Program-made: the position numbers and the translations under genes
The notes under the pieces: model-generated
The model's input: only the letters and a program-made list of their open reading frames with translations
Database searches by the model: none
Told to the model about the DNA's origin: nothing
In this document: piece after piece, positions 19,501 through 26,880 of the stretch
Layout: each line of letters starts with the position of its first letter
Numbering within the stretch: position 1 is the stretch's first letter
Origin: Nonlabens marinus S1-08
Lineage (GTDB): Bacteria > Bacteroidota > Bacteroidia > Flavobacteriales > Flavobacteriaceae
DNA length: 64,000 nucleotides
Direction: 5' to 3'
NCBI RefSeq assembly: GCF_000831385.1
Contig: NZ_AP014548.1
Coordinates: 434,001-498,000, forward strand

Positions 19501-20900
19501 GAAGCCACCAGCTTTACATCATGGGTTTTAGCGAGTTCAATCAATACCGCATTGGCCCGTTGTTCATCTTCCTGACCATGGCGCATGATCTCTATGTATA
19601 GATCTTCGCCGAATTTTTCTTTCCACCATAGCAAGGCTTCCTCTGCCTGCTTTTCTCCTACGTTCAAAATTTTAGAAGGGACTTCTCCATATAAATTACC
19701 TGTAAGAATAATCAGGTCATCCTTATGCCGCTCAACCAACTTTTTGTCAATACGAGGTAGGTAATAAAACCCGTCGGTGTAGGCTTTGCTCGCCATTTTT
19801 GCAAGGTTGTGATAGCCGTTCTTGTTTTTGGCAATCATCACGATCTGATACCCGTTGTCCTTGATGGACTTGTCATTCATGTCTTCACAAACCTGAAACT
19901 CACATCCTATAATAGGTTTCATGGGCTGACGGTCTTGAAGATCTTCATTGCCGGCAAGGCTGGCATTATAAGCCTTTACTGCTTTTACAAAATGAAAAGC
20001 ACCCATCATATTTGCATGATCTGTCATGGCTACTGCAGGCATTTCATTTGCAGCAGCAGCAGCTACTAAATCCTGAACGCTAGCGGTGGATTGCAGTATG
20101 GAAAACTGGCTGTGGTTGTGCAGGTGTGTGAAAGGTGCGGTACTGAGCTCATCCAGGTTTTCAGCAATTTCTTGCTTAGTTATTTCTGGCTCGGTGTGTT
20201 CTACCAGTTGCGCAGAAGCTTTCTTTAAATTGACATGCTGTAATCCTGCAGGCTGTATGGTTGTTGGGTTGCTTTCGCGAAAGCGAACTAAATAATCTGC
20301 ATCTTGCTTTAATTGAGCGACAGTGTACTGCTGAAGCCTAACCAACTCAAAGAAACATCTTGTAGTTGCCTCAACATCTGCCGTGGCATTATGGGCTTCA
20401 TTGAATGGTTGTTGGAATAAAAACTCATGCAGCTCCGTCAATGTAGGCAGCTTGAACTTGCCGTAACGACCTCCAGGCAGCTGACACAGTTGCGCTGTAT
20501 GCTCTGTACAAGTATCGAGCACAGGAGTTTCTTGTAATGAATTAGTGATGCCAGCACGCTCAAACTCGGCACCGGTCACATTTAAGTCAAACTTTAAGTT
20601 TTGGCCTACAACAAAAGTAGTTTTGGCTAAAGCTGCATTAAATTTCTCTAGCATTTCCACTAGGGGAATCCCCTCTTCTTGAGCTAGAGCGGTAGATATA
20701 CCGTGTATACGCTCTGCATCATAAGGTATGTCGAACCCGTCTGGTTTGATCAGGTAATCTTGATGATCGACCAGGTTTCCCATATCGTCGTGCAGCTGCC
20801 AAGCCATTTGTATCACTCGAGGCCAGTTATCAACATCTGTGATGGGCGCATCCCAACGTTTAGGAAGTCCAGTAGTTTCAGTGTCAAAGATTAAGTACAT
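16545..20900 (-). CDS. dnaE: DNA polymerase III alpha subunit with fused N-terminal DEDD exonuclease
   Basis: 1451 residues. The replicative polymerase, acting in the cytoplasm. Residues 1-190 are a DnaQ-like proofreading exonuclease (YLIFDTETTGLP, GQNLKFDLNV, HNATADVEAT). A linker (about 195-255) contains the dispersed palindrome, read as RFRES. Then come the PHP domain (FTHLHNHSQFSILQ, near 258), the palm with GPGRGSAAGSAVAY and PDIDIDFDD (near 676, the catalytic aspartates), fingers with the YRPGPLEYIPEFI segment, helix-hairpin-helix and a C-terminal OB fold (SFCGVVTECRHAV). The exonuclease fusion is the normal Bacteroidetes arrangement, so proofreading is carried in cis. It stands alone on the minus strand. 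Confidence 0.97.
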   Translation of the reverse strand: MYLIFDTETTGLPKRWDAPITDVDNWPRVIQMAWQLHDDMGNLVDHQDYLIKPDGFDIPYDAERIHGISTALAQEEGIPLVEMLEKFNAALAKTTFVVGQNLKFDLNVTGAEFERAGITNSLQETPVLDTCTEHTAQLCQLPGGRYGKFKLPTLTELHEFLFQQPFNEAHNATADVEATTRCFFELVRLQQYTVAQLKQDADYLVRFRESNPTTIQPAGLQHVNLKKASAQLVEHTEPEITKQEIAENLDELSTAPFTHLHNHSQFSILQSTASVQDLVAAAAANEMPAVAMTDHANMMGAFHFVKAVKAYNASLAGNEDLQDRQPMKPIIGCEFQVCEDMNDKSIKDNGYQIVMIAKNKNGYHNLAKMASKAYTDGFYYLPRIDKKLVERHKDDLIILTGNLYGEVPSKILNVGEKQAEEALLWWKEKFGEDLYIEIMRHGQEDEQRANAVLIELAKTHDVKLVASNNTYYVHKEDANAHDILLCVKDNEKQATPIGRGRGYRYGLPNQEYYFKSSREMKELFKDLPEAILNVQEVVDKVEAYELARDVLLPAFDIPQEFVDPTDAENKTKNGENAYLRHLTYEGAKMRYGDDFSDEIRERLDFELEVIKNTGYPGYFLITWDFIKAAREMDVAVGPGRGSAAGSAVAYCLKITNVDPIHYDLLFERFLNPDRVSMPDIDIDFDDENRYKVMDYVIEKYGASQVAQIITYGTMAAKSSIRDCARALDLPLQDADRVAKLIPDFAKLKKIFALEDNEISSSFRGEDAEMVRELRGLAEGNDPVAEMLKQARILEGSVRNTGVHACGVIITPDDLTNFVPVATAKNSDLYVTQFDNEVVESAGLLKMDFLGLKTLSQIKDTVAIIKERHGIALDIEAIPLDDDKTYELFQRGETTAIFQYESVGMQKYMRELKPTQFADLIAMNALYRPGPLEYIPEFIDRKHGRKEIVYDLEAMEEYLKETYGITVYQEQVMLLSQKLANFSKGDADVLRKAMGKKQMATLQKMKPQFLDAGEGNGHDRTVLEKVWKDWEAFASYAFNKSHSTCYAWIAYQTAYLKANYPAEFMAATLSNNMNQIKDVTKFMDECRRMGLDVLGPDVNESNYKFTVNAKGAIRFGMGAVKGLGFNAVMTIIENRKEKPYHSIFDMAKRIDLRAANKKSFEALALSGGFDGLGGENRAQFFHEMDNGQIFLELVVKYAQKFQENENSAQVSLFGEASDVQIPEPQLPICEDWGTMEKLKREKEVVGIYISGHPLDDYKKEMEFFCNSELANFNELETLVNRDLSFCGVVTECRHAVSKAGKGYGFFSVEDYNDTYEFRLFGEDYLKFRHFLVPNTFLHAKVKIQQGWPDKNTGKPREPRVLFTHMQQLQDVMSSAAKSLTIEFHVSEVMDKRVALLKEVLEKHKGDQQLYFNLKDHEEKISINMSSRMQKVNVTAELLEMLDKAEIGYGVNG
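20271..20284. repeat. dispersed palindrome, copy 4 (in the dnaE linker)
   Basis: Exact core GCTTTCGCGAAAGC, corresponding to residues about 206-210 of DnaE between the exonuclease and PHP domains, read in the RFRES frame. Confidence 0.9.
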
Positions 20901-21059
20901 GTATGGAGCCTATATGAATTGCCTCATTGCCTATAATAGGCTAAAGACAAGCAGATTAAAATTAACAGAATCAGAAATTCAAGAATTTTAAATATATGTT
21001 TTTTAGTCCCTTTTTGAAAAAATTCTTATGAACAACGCCACATATCCATGAACATAAAA

Positions 21060-21087
21060 AAATCCCATCAACGTGATGGGATTTTTT
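21060..21087 (-). terminator. terminator of the DUF2383 gene
   Basis: AATCCCATCA-ACG-TGATGGGATT stem with A/T runs on both sides, 20 bases after the DUF2383 stop. It can work in both directions, but no plus-strand gene ends here. The gap 20901-21108 holds also a 13-bp palindrome (20929-20941) upstream of dnaE. Confidence 0.85.
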
Positions 21088-21108
21088 TCAATCTGTAGAG
21101 AAGTTAAT

Positions 21109-21555
21109 TTAAGCAATCGCTTCCATTTCGTTTACCTTATTCAAGGACTGTTGTATGGAATCTCTGTGTTTTGTCAATATATTTTTAGTAGAAGGTGGTA
21201 ATGTAGTCTCATTAATGATCTCATTATACTCTTCTATTGCAGCTTTCTCTCCACGAATAGCTTCTTCAAGTATACTCTCTTCATTGTCACTACTAAAGGT
21301 AGATTTGATATTCATCCACGTTCTATGCATGTCACCTTTTACACTAGTACCTTTATCCGGTTCTTGTCCAAAAGTTTTCATTTCCGTCTTTAATTCATGA
21401 CCGAAATTATATCGTTCTTGTTGTTGTCTATCGAAAAAACTTTTCAGTGCAATATTATCTACTTTTTCTTTAGCAAGTTTATAACCAGCTTCCGCATCGT
21501 AGTTCTTCTCTAAAAGTTCATTTAATTTATTTCCTATTTTATCTGTGTAGTTCAT
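21109..21555 (-). CDS. DUF2383 (PA2169-type) four-helix bundle protein
   Basis: 148 residues, no signal peptide. The pattern of helices with KLNELLEKNYDAEAGYKLA at the start and ILEEAIRGEKAAIEEYNEII in the last third matches the DUF2383/PA2169 family, a ferritin-like four-helix bundle. The central segment MHRTWMNIKSTFSSDNEES is also typical. The biochemical role is not established; relatives appear in general-stress gene sets. Monocistronic with its own terminator. Confidence 0.85.
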   Translation of the reverse strand: MNYTDKIGNKLNELLEKNYDAEAGYKLAKEKVDNIALKSFFDRQQQERYNFGHELKTEMKTFGQEPDKGTSVKGDMHRTWMNIKSTFSSDNEESILEEAIRGEKAAIEEYNEIINETTLPPSTKNILTKHRDSIQQSLNKVNEMEAIA

Positions 21556-22158
21556 AATATTGGTTTGTATGGTTTTGATTATTAATTACTTCAATATAAG
21601 GTCAATACTCTATTTAAAAGACTGATTACCATTATCTTAAGTTAATATTGTACCGATTTTAACGTCAAAATGATTATTTATCGATTGTTGTTAAATTAAT
21701 TAACTGTTTAAAAGGGTTTTTTCTCTTAACCACTAAATCTCTTCCATTCATTTGACCTACAGTTGTACCTTAAAAATGAAGAAGTGCTTACTGATGATTT
21801 TACTCAATACATATTTTACACAAAATCAAACACTTAATAGAATGACATCTACCAACTGTTCATGGCTTTTTTTAGAGGGACGCAGTAAGTCTTATAAAAA
21901 TGTTATTGATCGATTATTGATTCTCAATGATGATCATTTGACGCTTTCGCGAAAGCGAAATGGAAAAAAGCCTGTTCACAACAAATGGAAGAATGCAGGA
22001 TTCAAGTGTAGGAAACGGATTATTAATGAACTGTTATGCAGTCACATTCTATGATGAAACGGATGTTGATAACCATGTGAAAACGAATTTGCAGATCTTG
22101 TAAAATTTCCCCCATCTATCCCGACTTTTAAATTAATCAAGTTATTTAAAGTTTGCCC
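21556..22158. other. 600-base gap with a dispersed palindrome and two overlapping short frames, possible gene remnant
   Basis: No convincing gene. A plus-strand frame 21776-22054 starts with a weak signal-like stretch (MKKCLLMILLNTYFTQNQ) and runs through the palindrome at 21942. A second frame opens at the palindrome (stop at 21939-21941) and continues from ATG 21960 to the stop at 22101-22103 with NGRMQDSSVGNGLLMNCYAV. Two frames that swap at the palindrome are what a small gene broken by palindrome insertion would look like, but chance is equally possible. The upstream 200 bases are AT-rich and could hold the promoters of the DUF2383 gene and nrdB. Confidence 0.3.
21942..21957. repeat. dispersed palindrome, copy 5 (intergenic)
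   Basis: CGCTTTCGCGAAAGCG, exact core at 21943-21956, in the gap before nrdB. Confidence 0.9.
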
Positions 22159-23433
22159 ATGGAAATCACTCACATCAGAAAGAGAGACTTCAGCGTTAAG
22201 CCGTTCGATCTCAACAACATAACAAATGCAGTTTTTAAAGCATTATCTGCCGTAAACTCTGGAACTCAGGAAGACGCCCAAAACGTAGCCCTTGCCGTTT
22301 ACCAAACCTTGATGAAGAGAAAGGATATTGACCCTAATTACATTCCTACCATCGAGCAGGTTCAAGATATTGTCGAGAACAAATTGATGGAGACTGAATT
22401 TCATGAGGCGGCCAAAGCATACATATTATATCGTAATCAACGTGCATTAGAGCGCAAGACTGATATTTTTGAGAAGCGAGTGAACTTAAAACCGTATGAG
22501 TATCCGCAGTTATATGATTACGTTCCAGCGATCAGACACTCCTACTGGATCCATACAGAATATAACTTTACAAGTGATATACAAGATTTTAAATCCCGCT
22601 TGACTCCATTGGAGCAAAGTGCGATTAAAAATACGATGCTTGCGATCTCTCAAATAGAGATTGCTGTAAAATCCTTCTGGGGAGACTTATACCACCGCAT
22701 GCCTAAGCCAGAAATAGGCGCAGTAGGATCCACTTTTGCAGAAAGTGAAGTACGTCATGCAGATGCTTACTCTCACCTTATCGAAATTTTAGGATTGAAT
22801 GAAGAATTCAAAAACCTTAAAAAGAAACCTGTAATCATGAAGCGTGTGCAGTATCTAGAAACTGCATTACGTAACTCTAAAGCAGACGATAACCAGAGTT
22901 ATGCAGAAGCTGTTTTGCTTTTCTCTCTGTTTATTGAGCATGTTTCGCTATTCTCTCAGTTCCTTATCATCATGGGCTTCAATAAGCACAAAAATATGCT
23001 TAAGGGAATTTCTAATGTGGTAGAAGCTACCAGTAAAGAAGAGCAAATTCACGGTGACTTCGGTATTGACTTGATCAGAATTTTACGTGATGAGCAGCCA
23101 GAGTGGTTTACTGAAGAATACCATGAACGCATCAAACAAATGTGTATCAAATCCTTTGAATCAGAAAGCGCGCTTGTAGACTGGATCTTTGAAGAAGGAG
23201 AACTTGACTTCCTACCTAAGGCAGTTGTCAACGAATTTATCAAAAACAGATTCAACAACTCTCTTGCCAGCATCGGGATTGAGAAAGTGTTTGAAATCGA
23301 CGAAGAACTAATCGCACAAACTGAATGGTTTGATGACGAGATCATTGCAACGAAACATGGAGACTTCTTTGTGAAGCGATCCATCAACTATACCAAAAGA
23401 GCCCAAAGTGTAACCAAAGACGACCTATTTTAA
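22159..23433 (+). CDS. nrdB: ribonucleotide reductase class I small (radical) subunit with N-terminal ATP-cone
   Basis: 424 residues from ATG at 22159; a TTG two codons earlier is possible. Residues 1-95 are an ATP-cone (ITHIRKRDFSVKPFDLNNI, then EFHEAAKAYILYRNQRA), a regulatory domain normally found on NrdA. The rest is a ferritin-like radical subunit: metal ligands read as E167, E197, H200, E260, E295 and H298, and Y204 lies at the radical tyrosine position (ESEVRHADAY). Extra dATP/ATP control on the radical subunit has been described for Leeuwenhoekiella blandensis NrdB; this protein has the same layout. It is followed after 2 bases by nrdA, which has no cone. Confidence 0.96.
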   Translation: MEITHIRKRDFSVKPFDLNNITNAVFKALSAVNSGTQEDAQNVALAVYQTLMKRKDIDPNYIPTIEQVQDIVENKLMETEFHEAAKAYILYRNQRALERKTDIFEKRVNLKPYEYPQLYDYVPAIRHSYWIHTEYNFTSDIQDFKSRLTPLEQSAIKNTMLAISQIEIAVKSFWGDLYHRMPKPEIGAVGSTFAESEVRHADAYSHLIEILGLNEEFKNLKKKPVIMKRVQYLETALRNSKADDNQSYAEAVLLFSLFIEHVSLFSQFLIIMGFNKHKNMLKGISNVVEATSKEEQIHGDFGIDLIRILRDEQPEWFTEEYHERIKQMCIKSFESESALVDWIFEEGELDFLPKAVVNEFIKNRFNNSLASIGIEKVFEIDEELIAQTEWFDDEIIATKHGDFFVKRSINYTKRAQSVTKDDLF

Positions 23434-23435
23434 TT

Positions 23436-25220
23436 ATGAAAGAACAAACTACCACGACTCAAGAACAACAAAAGGTTGACGCAAACCAGAAGCTTGCTGA
23501 TGCAAGAAAGGAAGCACTCAATGCTGCTAAACCTAAACAAGAAGCAGGTTTTGAATGGCTCAATGAAAACAGTCGTAACTTTCTAGAAGCGGGTTATCTG
23601 ACCCCTGGTGCAACACCAGAAAGCCGTATGCGTGAGATCGCAGAGCGTGCTGAAGAAATTTTACAAATTCCTGGATACGCAGATAAGTTTTACGGGTACA
23701 TGAGTGAAGGATTCTATTCCCTTGCGTCTCCCGTATGGTCCAACTTTGGAAAGCGTCGTGGCTTGCCTATTAGTTGTTTTGGTTCACACATTGACGATGA
23801 TATAGGTAACATTTTATACTCACAATCTGAGGTTGGAATGATGTCTAAACTAGGTGGTGGTACATCAGGTTATTTTGGAAAAATACGCCATCGTGGTGCA
23901 GCTATTAAAAATAATGGCGAAGCATCTGGTGCGGTTCATATCATGAGATTGTTTGAATCCATGGTAGATGTTGTAAGTCAGGGATCTGTACGTCGCGGTC
24001 GTTTCTCACCTTACCTACCTGTAGAGCACCCAGACATTGAAGAGTTCCTAGAAATAGGAACGGAAGGAAATCCTATTCAGGAATTGACGCATGGTGTCAC
24101 CGTGACGAATGAGTGGATGGAGCAAATGATCGCTGGAGATGAGAAAAAGCGTACCATATGGGCACGCGTACTGCAATCTCGTGGTGAAATGGGCTATCCA
24201 TACATCTTCTTTACAGACAACGCTAACGACAATGCGGCAGATGTGTATCAGGATAAAAAGATGCCGATCTATGCGAGTAACCTGTGTACAGAGATCATGT
24301 TACCATCTAGCGATGAATATTCTTTTGTTTGTGTATTGTCCAGTATCAACCTATTGCACTATGACAAGTGGAAAGATACAGATGCGGTAGAAACTATGGT
24401 GTATTTTCTAGACGCTGTAATTACAGAGTTTCTTGACAAATTAGAAGCTTACAGAGACTCAGACAAATTAGACGATAGACAGACGTTCTTATTTATGGAA
24501 CGCGCTTACAAGTTTGCTAAAGACAATCGTTCCCTAGGTCTAGGAGCATTAGGATGGCATTCCTTACTACAGTCTAAGAAACTTGCCTTTAACAGTCAAG
24601 AAGCTTTCAATTTAAATAGCGAGATCTTTAAAGCACTTAAAGATAAAAGCTATAAAGCGAGTGAAGAATTAGCACAAAAATTTGGTGAGCCTGAATTACT
24701 AAAAGGTTACGGTCGTAGAAATGCAACGCTTAATGCAATTGCTCCTACCACATCTAGTGCCTTCATCTTAGGTCAAGTATCTCAAGGTATAGAGCCTATC
24801 TGGTCTAATATTTATGTGAAAGATATTGCCAAAATAAAAACCACCATCAAAAACCCTTACCTAGAAGAGCTTCTAGAGGAAAAAGGAATGAACACTCAGG
24901 AAGTATGGCACGACATACGCAACTATGATGGTAGCGTACAACACCTAGATTTCTTGACAGAAAATGAGAAAGCGGTCTTTAAAACTTACAGCGAGTTGGA
25001 TCAAATGGACATTATTTATCAAGCTGCCAACCGTCAGAACCACATCGATCAAGGTCAGTCCGTGAACATCATTGTTCATCCAGACATGGCTACTAAGGAT
25101 GTGAACAAGATTCACATTACAGCCTGGAAGCTAGGATTGAAGTCCTTATACTACCAGCACAGTATGAATGCTGCACAAAAGTTCAAGCAGAAAAAGGAGT
25201 GTGTAAGCTGTGAAGCTTAA
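23436..25220 (+). CDS. nrdA: ribonucleotide reductase class I large (catalytic) subunit lacking an ATP-cone
   Basis: 594 residues, short for NrdA (often 750 or more) because the N-terminal ATP-cone is absent; the first 40 residues are low-complexity Gln/Ala/Lys. It reduces ribonucleoside diphosphates to deoxy forms. Seen: redox cysteines C114 (GLPISCFGS) and C299 (SFVCVLSS), the active-site triad N282, C284, E286 (NLCTEI), the tyrosine pair in LKSLYYQHSMN, and a C-terminal C589/C592 pair that shuttles electrons from thioredoxin or glutaredoxin. The specificity site (KLGGGTSGYFG) is present. It forms an operon with nrdB and ends at a strong terminator. Confidence 0.97.
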   Translation: MKEQTTTTQEQQKVDANQKLADARKEALNAAKPKQEAGFEWLNENSRNFLEAGYLTPGATPESRMREIAERAEEILQIPGYADKFYGYMSEGFYSLASPVWSNFGKRRGLPISCFGSHIDDDIGNILYSQSEVGMMSKLGGGTSGYFGKIRHRGAAIKNNGEASGAVHIMRLFESMVDVVSQGSVRRGRFSPYLPVEHPDIEEFLEIGTEGNPIQELTHGVTVTNEWMEQMIAGDEKKRTIWARVLQSRGEMGYPYIFFTDNANDNAADVYQDKKMPIYASNLCTEIMLPSSDEYSFVCVLSSINLLHYDKWKDTDAVETMVYFLDAVITEFLDKLEAYRDSDKLDDRQTFLFMERAYKFAKDNRSLGLGALGWHSLLQSKKLAFNSQEAFNLNSEIFKALKDKSYKASEELAQKFGEPELLKGYGRRNATLNAIAPTTSSAFILGQVSQGIEPIWSNIYVKDIAKIKTTIKNPYLEELLEEKGMNTQEVWHDIRNYDGSVQHLDFLTENEKAVFKTYSELDQMDIIYQAANRQNHIDQGQSVNIIVHPDMATKDVNKIHITAWKLGLKSLYYQHSMNAAQKFKQKKECVSCEA

Positions 25221-25236
25221 GACTTTCTAACCTTTT

Positions 25237-25276
25237 AAAAAGCCGTCTAATTCCAATGGAGTTAGACGGCTTTTTT
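25237..25276 (+). terminator. terminator of the nrdBA operon
   Basis: AAAAGCCGTCTAA and TTAGACGGCTTTT are inverted arms around an 11-base loop, followed by TT; it starts 17 bases after the nrdA stop. Confidence 0.9.
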
Positions 25277-25303
25277 ATGATGGTGAAATAATAAAGGGAT
25301 TTT

Positions 25304-25318
25304 CGCTTTCGCGAAAGC
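25304..25318. repeat. dispersed palindrome, copy 6 (intergenic)
   Basis: CGCTTTCGCGAAAGC, exact core at 25305-25318, between the nrdBA terminator and the convergent DUF3109 gene. Confidence 0.9.
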
Positions 25319-25345
25319 ATCAAGAGCTATGATTTAAAACAAACT

Positions 25346-25918
25346 CTATTTATGAGACTTTGCGGCTGCTATTGCCTCTAAATCGGCATACCATTTTTTA
25401 CCAAACTTGCGAATCAACGATTCTTTCAAAAACTTATAGACCGGAACACCTAACTCCTCACCTAGCTCACATGCGTCATCGCATATTTGCCACTTGTGAT
25501 AATTGACTGCTGTAAAGTCTGTGTATTCTTGAAGCCGCACAGGATATAGGTGACAGGAAATAGGTTTGTAAAATTGTGTTGCGCCATCTCGATAAGCGGC
25601 CTCGATACCGCAAAGTGCAGTCCCATCCTTTTTAAAGGTCGTATAAGCACATTCCGCATTATTGACTAGAGGTGTTTCTAGCTCTCCGTTTTCTCTCTCA
25701 ATCCAGGTACCTTGAGCTTCAATAGCATCAATTCCCTCTTGCCTTAGATAAGGTTTGATGGCTGCATATTCCTGATCGAGAATATCCAGTTCCTTTTGTT
25801 CCAACGGCGCACCTGCCTCGCCGGCCACACAGCAAATTCCCTTACATGCGGTAAGATTGCAAACGAAGTCTTTATCCAATACATCGTCTGAAATTATTGT
25901 TTTTCCTAGTTGAAACAT
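25346..25918 (-). CDS. DUF3109 family cysteine-rich protein
   Basis: 190 residues from ATG at 25918 (MFQLGKTIISDDVL); an upstream TTG at 25939 lies inside the -7 element. The family signature is clear: FVCNLTACKGICCVAGEAGAPL with four cysteines near the N-terminus, then NAECAYTTFKKDGTALCGIE and CHLYPVRL, giving a set of cysteines that looks like a metal or Fe-S site related to the YkgJ type. Conserved across Bacteroidetes; function not established. Cytoplasmic and monocistronic. Confidence 0.88.
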   Translation of the reverse strand: MFQLGKTIISDDVLDKDFVCNLTACKGICCVAGEAGAPLEQKELDILDQEYAAIKPYLRQEGIDAIEAQGTWIERENGELETPLVNNAECAYTTFKKDGTALCGIEAAYRDGATQFYKPISCHLYPVRLQEYTDFTAVNYHKWQICDDACELGEELGVPVYKFLKESLIRKFGKKWYADLEAIAAAKSHK

Positions 25919-25936
25919 ATCAAAGATTTGATTGTA

Positions 25937-25944
25937 CAAATATA
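25937..25944 (-). promoter_or_regulatory. -7 promoter element of the DUF3109 gene
   Basis: Minus-strand TATATTTG, a perfect TAnnTTTG match 18 bases before the ATG at 25918. Confidence 0.5.
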
Positions 25945-26048
25945 AAGTGCGAGAATGGAGACGGCTGCTTTCAAGGCTGTTGATTTAATCGCTTTTTGAT
26001 AACTCAAACTTAACAGCGAGGAAGAGTCGTTAAACCCCTAAAAGGCAG

Positions 26049-26056
26049 TACTTTTG
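26049..26056 (+). promoter_or_regulatory. -7 promoter element of marC
   Basis: TACTTTTG, perfect TAnnTTTG match, 21 bases before the ATG at 26078. Confidence 0.5.
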
Positions 26057-26077
26057 CACGCCGAAAAAAAGGGAGCC

Positions 26078-26680
26078 ATGAATTTAAGTGTAGTTTCAGA
26101 CTTTTTCAAGTCCGTTAATGTAAAGGAGATTTTTACTGCGAGTATGATACTCTTTGCGGTGATCGATATTATAGGTAGCATTCCTATAATCGTTGACTTA
26201 AGACGTAAAGTGGGGCATGTTCAAAGTGAGAAAGCTTCTATCGTGGCCGGATTACTCATGATTGTTTTCATGTTTGTAGGCGAGAGCATGCTGCACTTGA
26301 TAGGTATTGACGTGAACTCTTTTGCGGTTGCAGGAGCGTTTATCATCTTTTTCATTGCCCTAGAAATGATTCTAGGGGTACAATTGTACAAAGATGAACA
26401 ACCAGAAACAGCAGCAATCATCCCTATAGCTTTCCCGCTGATTGCAGGCGCAGGAACTTTGACCTCAGTATTATCACTAAGATCAGAATATAGTGCTGTG
26501 AATATTATTGCAGCGATTCTAATCAATATAATTTTTGTGTATATCGTCCTCAAAAACTCAGGTCGTATCGAGAAAGTATTAGGGAAACAAGGGATTAGTG
26601 TGGCTAGAAAAATCTTTGGGGTTATCTTGCTGGCGATAGCTGTTAAACTATTTGCGACTAACGTAAAAGAATTATTTTAA
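26078..26680 (+). CDS. MarC family inner-membrane protein
   Basis: 200 residues from ATG at 26078 (MNLSVVSDFFKSVN); an upstream TTG at 26054 overlaps the promoter element and is rejected. Six hydrophobic segments; MarC hallmarks are FAVIDIIGSIPI near residue 28, FAVAGAFIIFFIALEMILG near the middle and IPIAFPLIAGAGTLTSVL, which corresponds to the family's conserved P-L-x-AGPG-type loop. MarC proteins were once linked to multiple antibiotic resistance, but that link is not supported and the transported substrate is unknown. Followed after 2 bases by a small membrane protein. Confidence 0.9.
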   Translation: MNLSVVSDFFKSVNVKEIFTASMILFAVIDIIGSIPIIVDLRRKVGHVQSEKASIVAGLLMIVFMFVGESMLHLIGIDVNSFAVAGAFIIFFIALEMILGVQLYKDEQPETAAIIPIAFPLIAGAGTLTSVLSLRSEYSAVNIIAAILINIIFVYIVLKNSGRIEKVLGKQGISVARKIFGVILLAIAVKLFATNVKELF

Positions 26681-26682
26681 AC

Positions 26683-26880
26683 ATGAAGTACATCGTTTAT
26701 ATCCTAATGGTATTAGCCATTTCAAGCCTGGTTTTCAATGCATTCAAACTAGATTTTTCAAACTTATTTGTGGGAGAAAGTCAGATTGCAGTCATCAGTG
26801 TAGTAGCATCACTGTGTGTAGTTGTGTTGCTTAGCATTCTCCTGTTATCTTATAAAATTAAGGAGCGTCAGGAATCCTAG
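26683..26880 (+). CDS. small two-helix membrane protein of unknown function
   Basis: 65 residues with two membrane segments (about 2-22 and 34-57) and a charged tail (KIKERQES). It starts 2 bases after the marC stop, so the two are co-transcribed and probably translated together. Its stop codon shares the CTAG with the stop of the convergent protease gene. No family recognised; position suggests a partner of the MarC protein. Confidence 0.75.
   Translation: MKYIVYILMVLAISSLVFNAFKLDFSNLFVGESQIAVISVVASLCVVVLLSILLLSYKIKERQES

Noticed and set aside
16515..20936. TTGCCTATAA found on both sides of dnaE
   Set aside because: A 10-base match at this distance is easily due to chance, and no target-site or attachment structure accompanies it.
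21752..22054. 100-codon plus-strand frame as an intact gene
   Set aside because: Unusual composition, palindrome translated in the otherwise unused LSRKR frame, no family resemblance; kept only as a possible remnant.
26078..26680. Multiple antibiotic resistance function for the MarC protein
   Set aside because: The family name is historical and the link to resistance is not supported.
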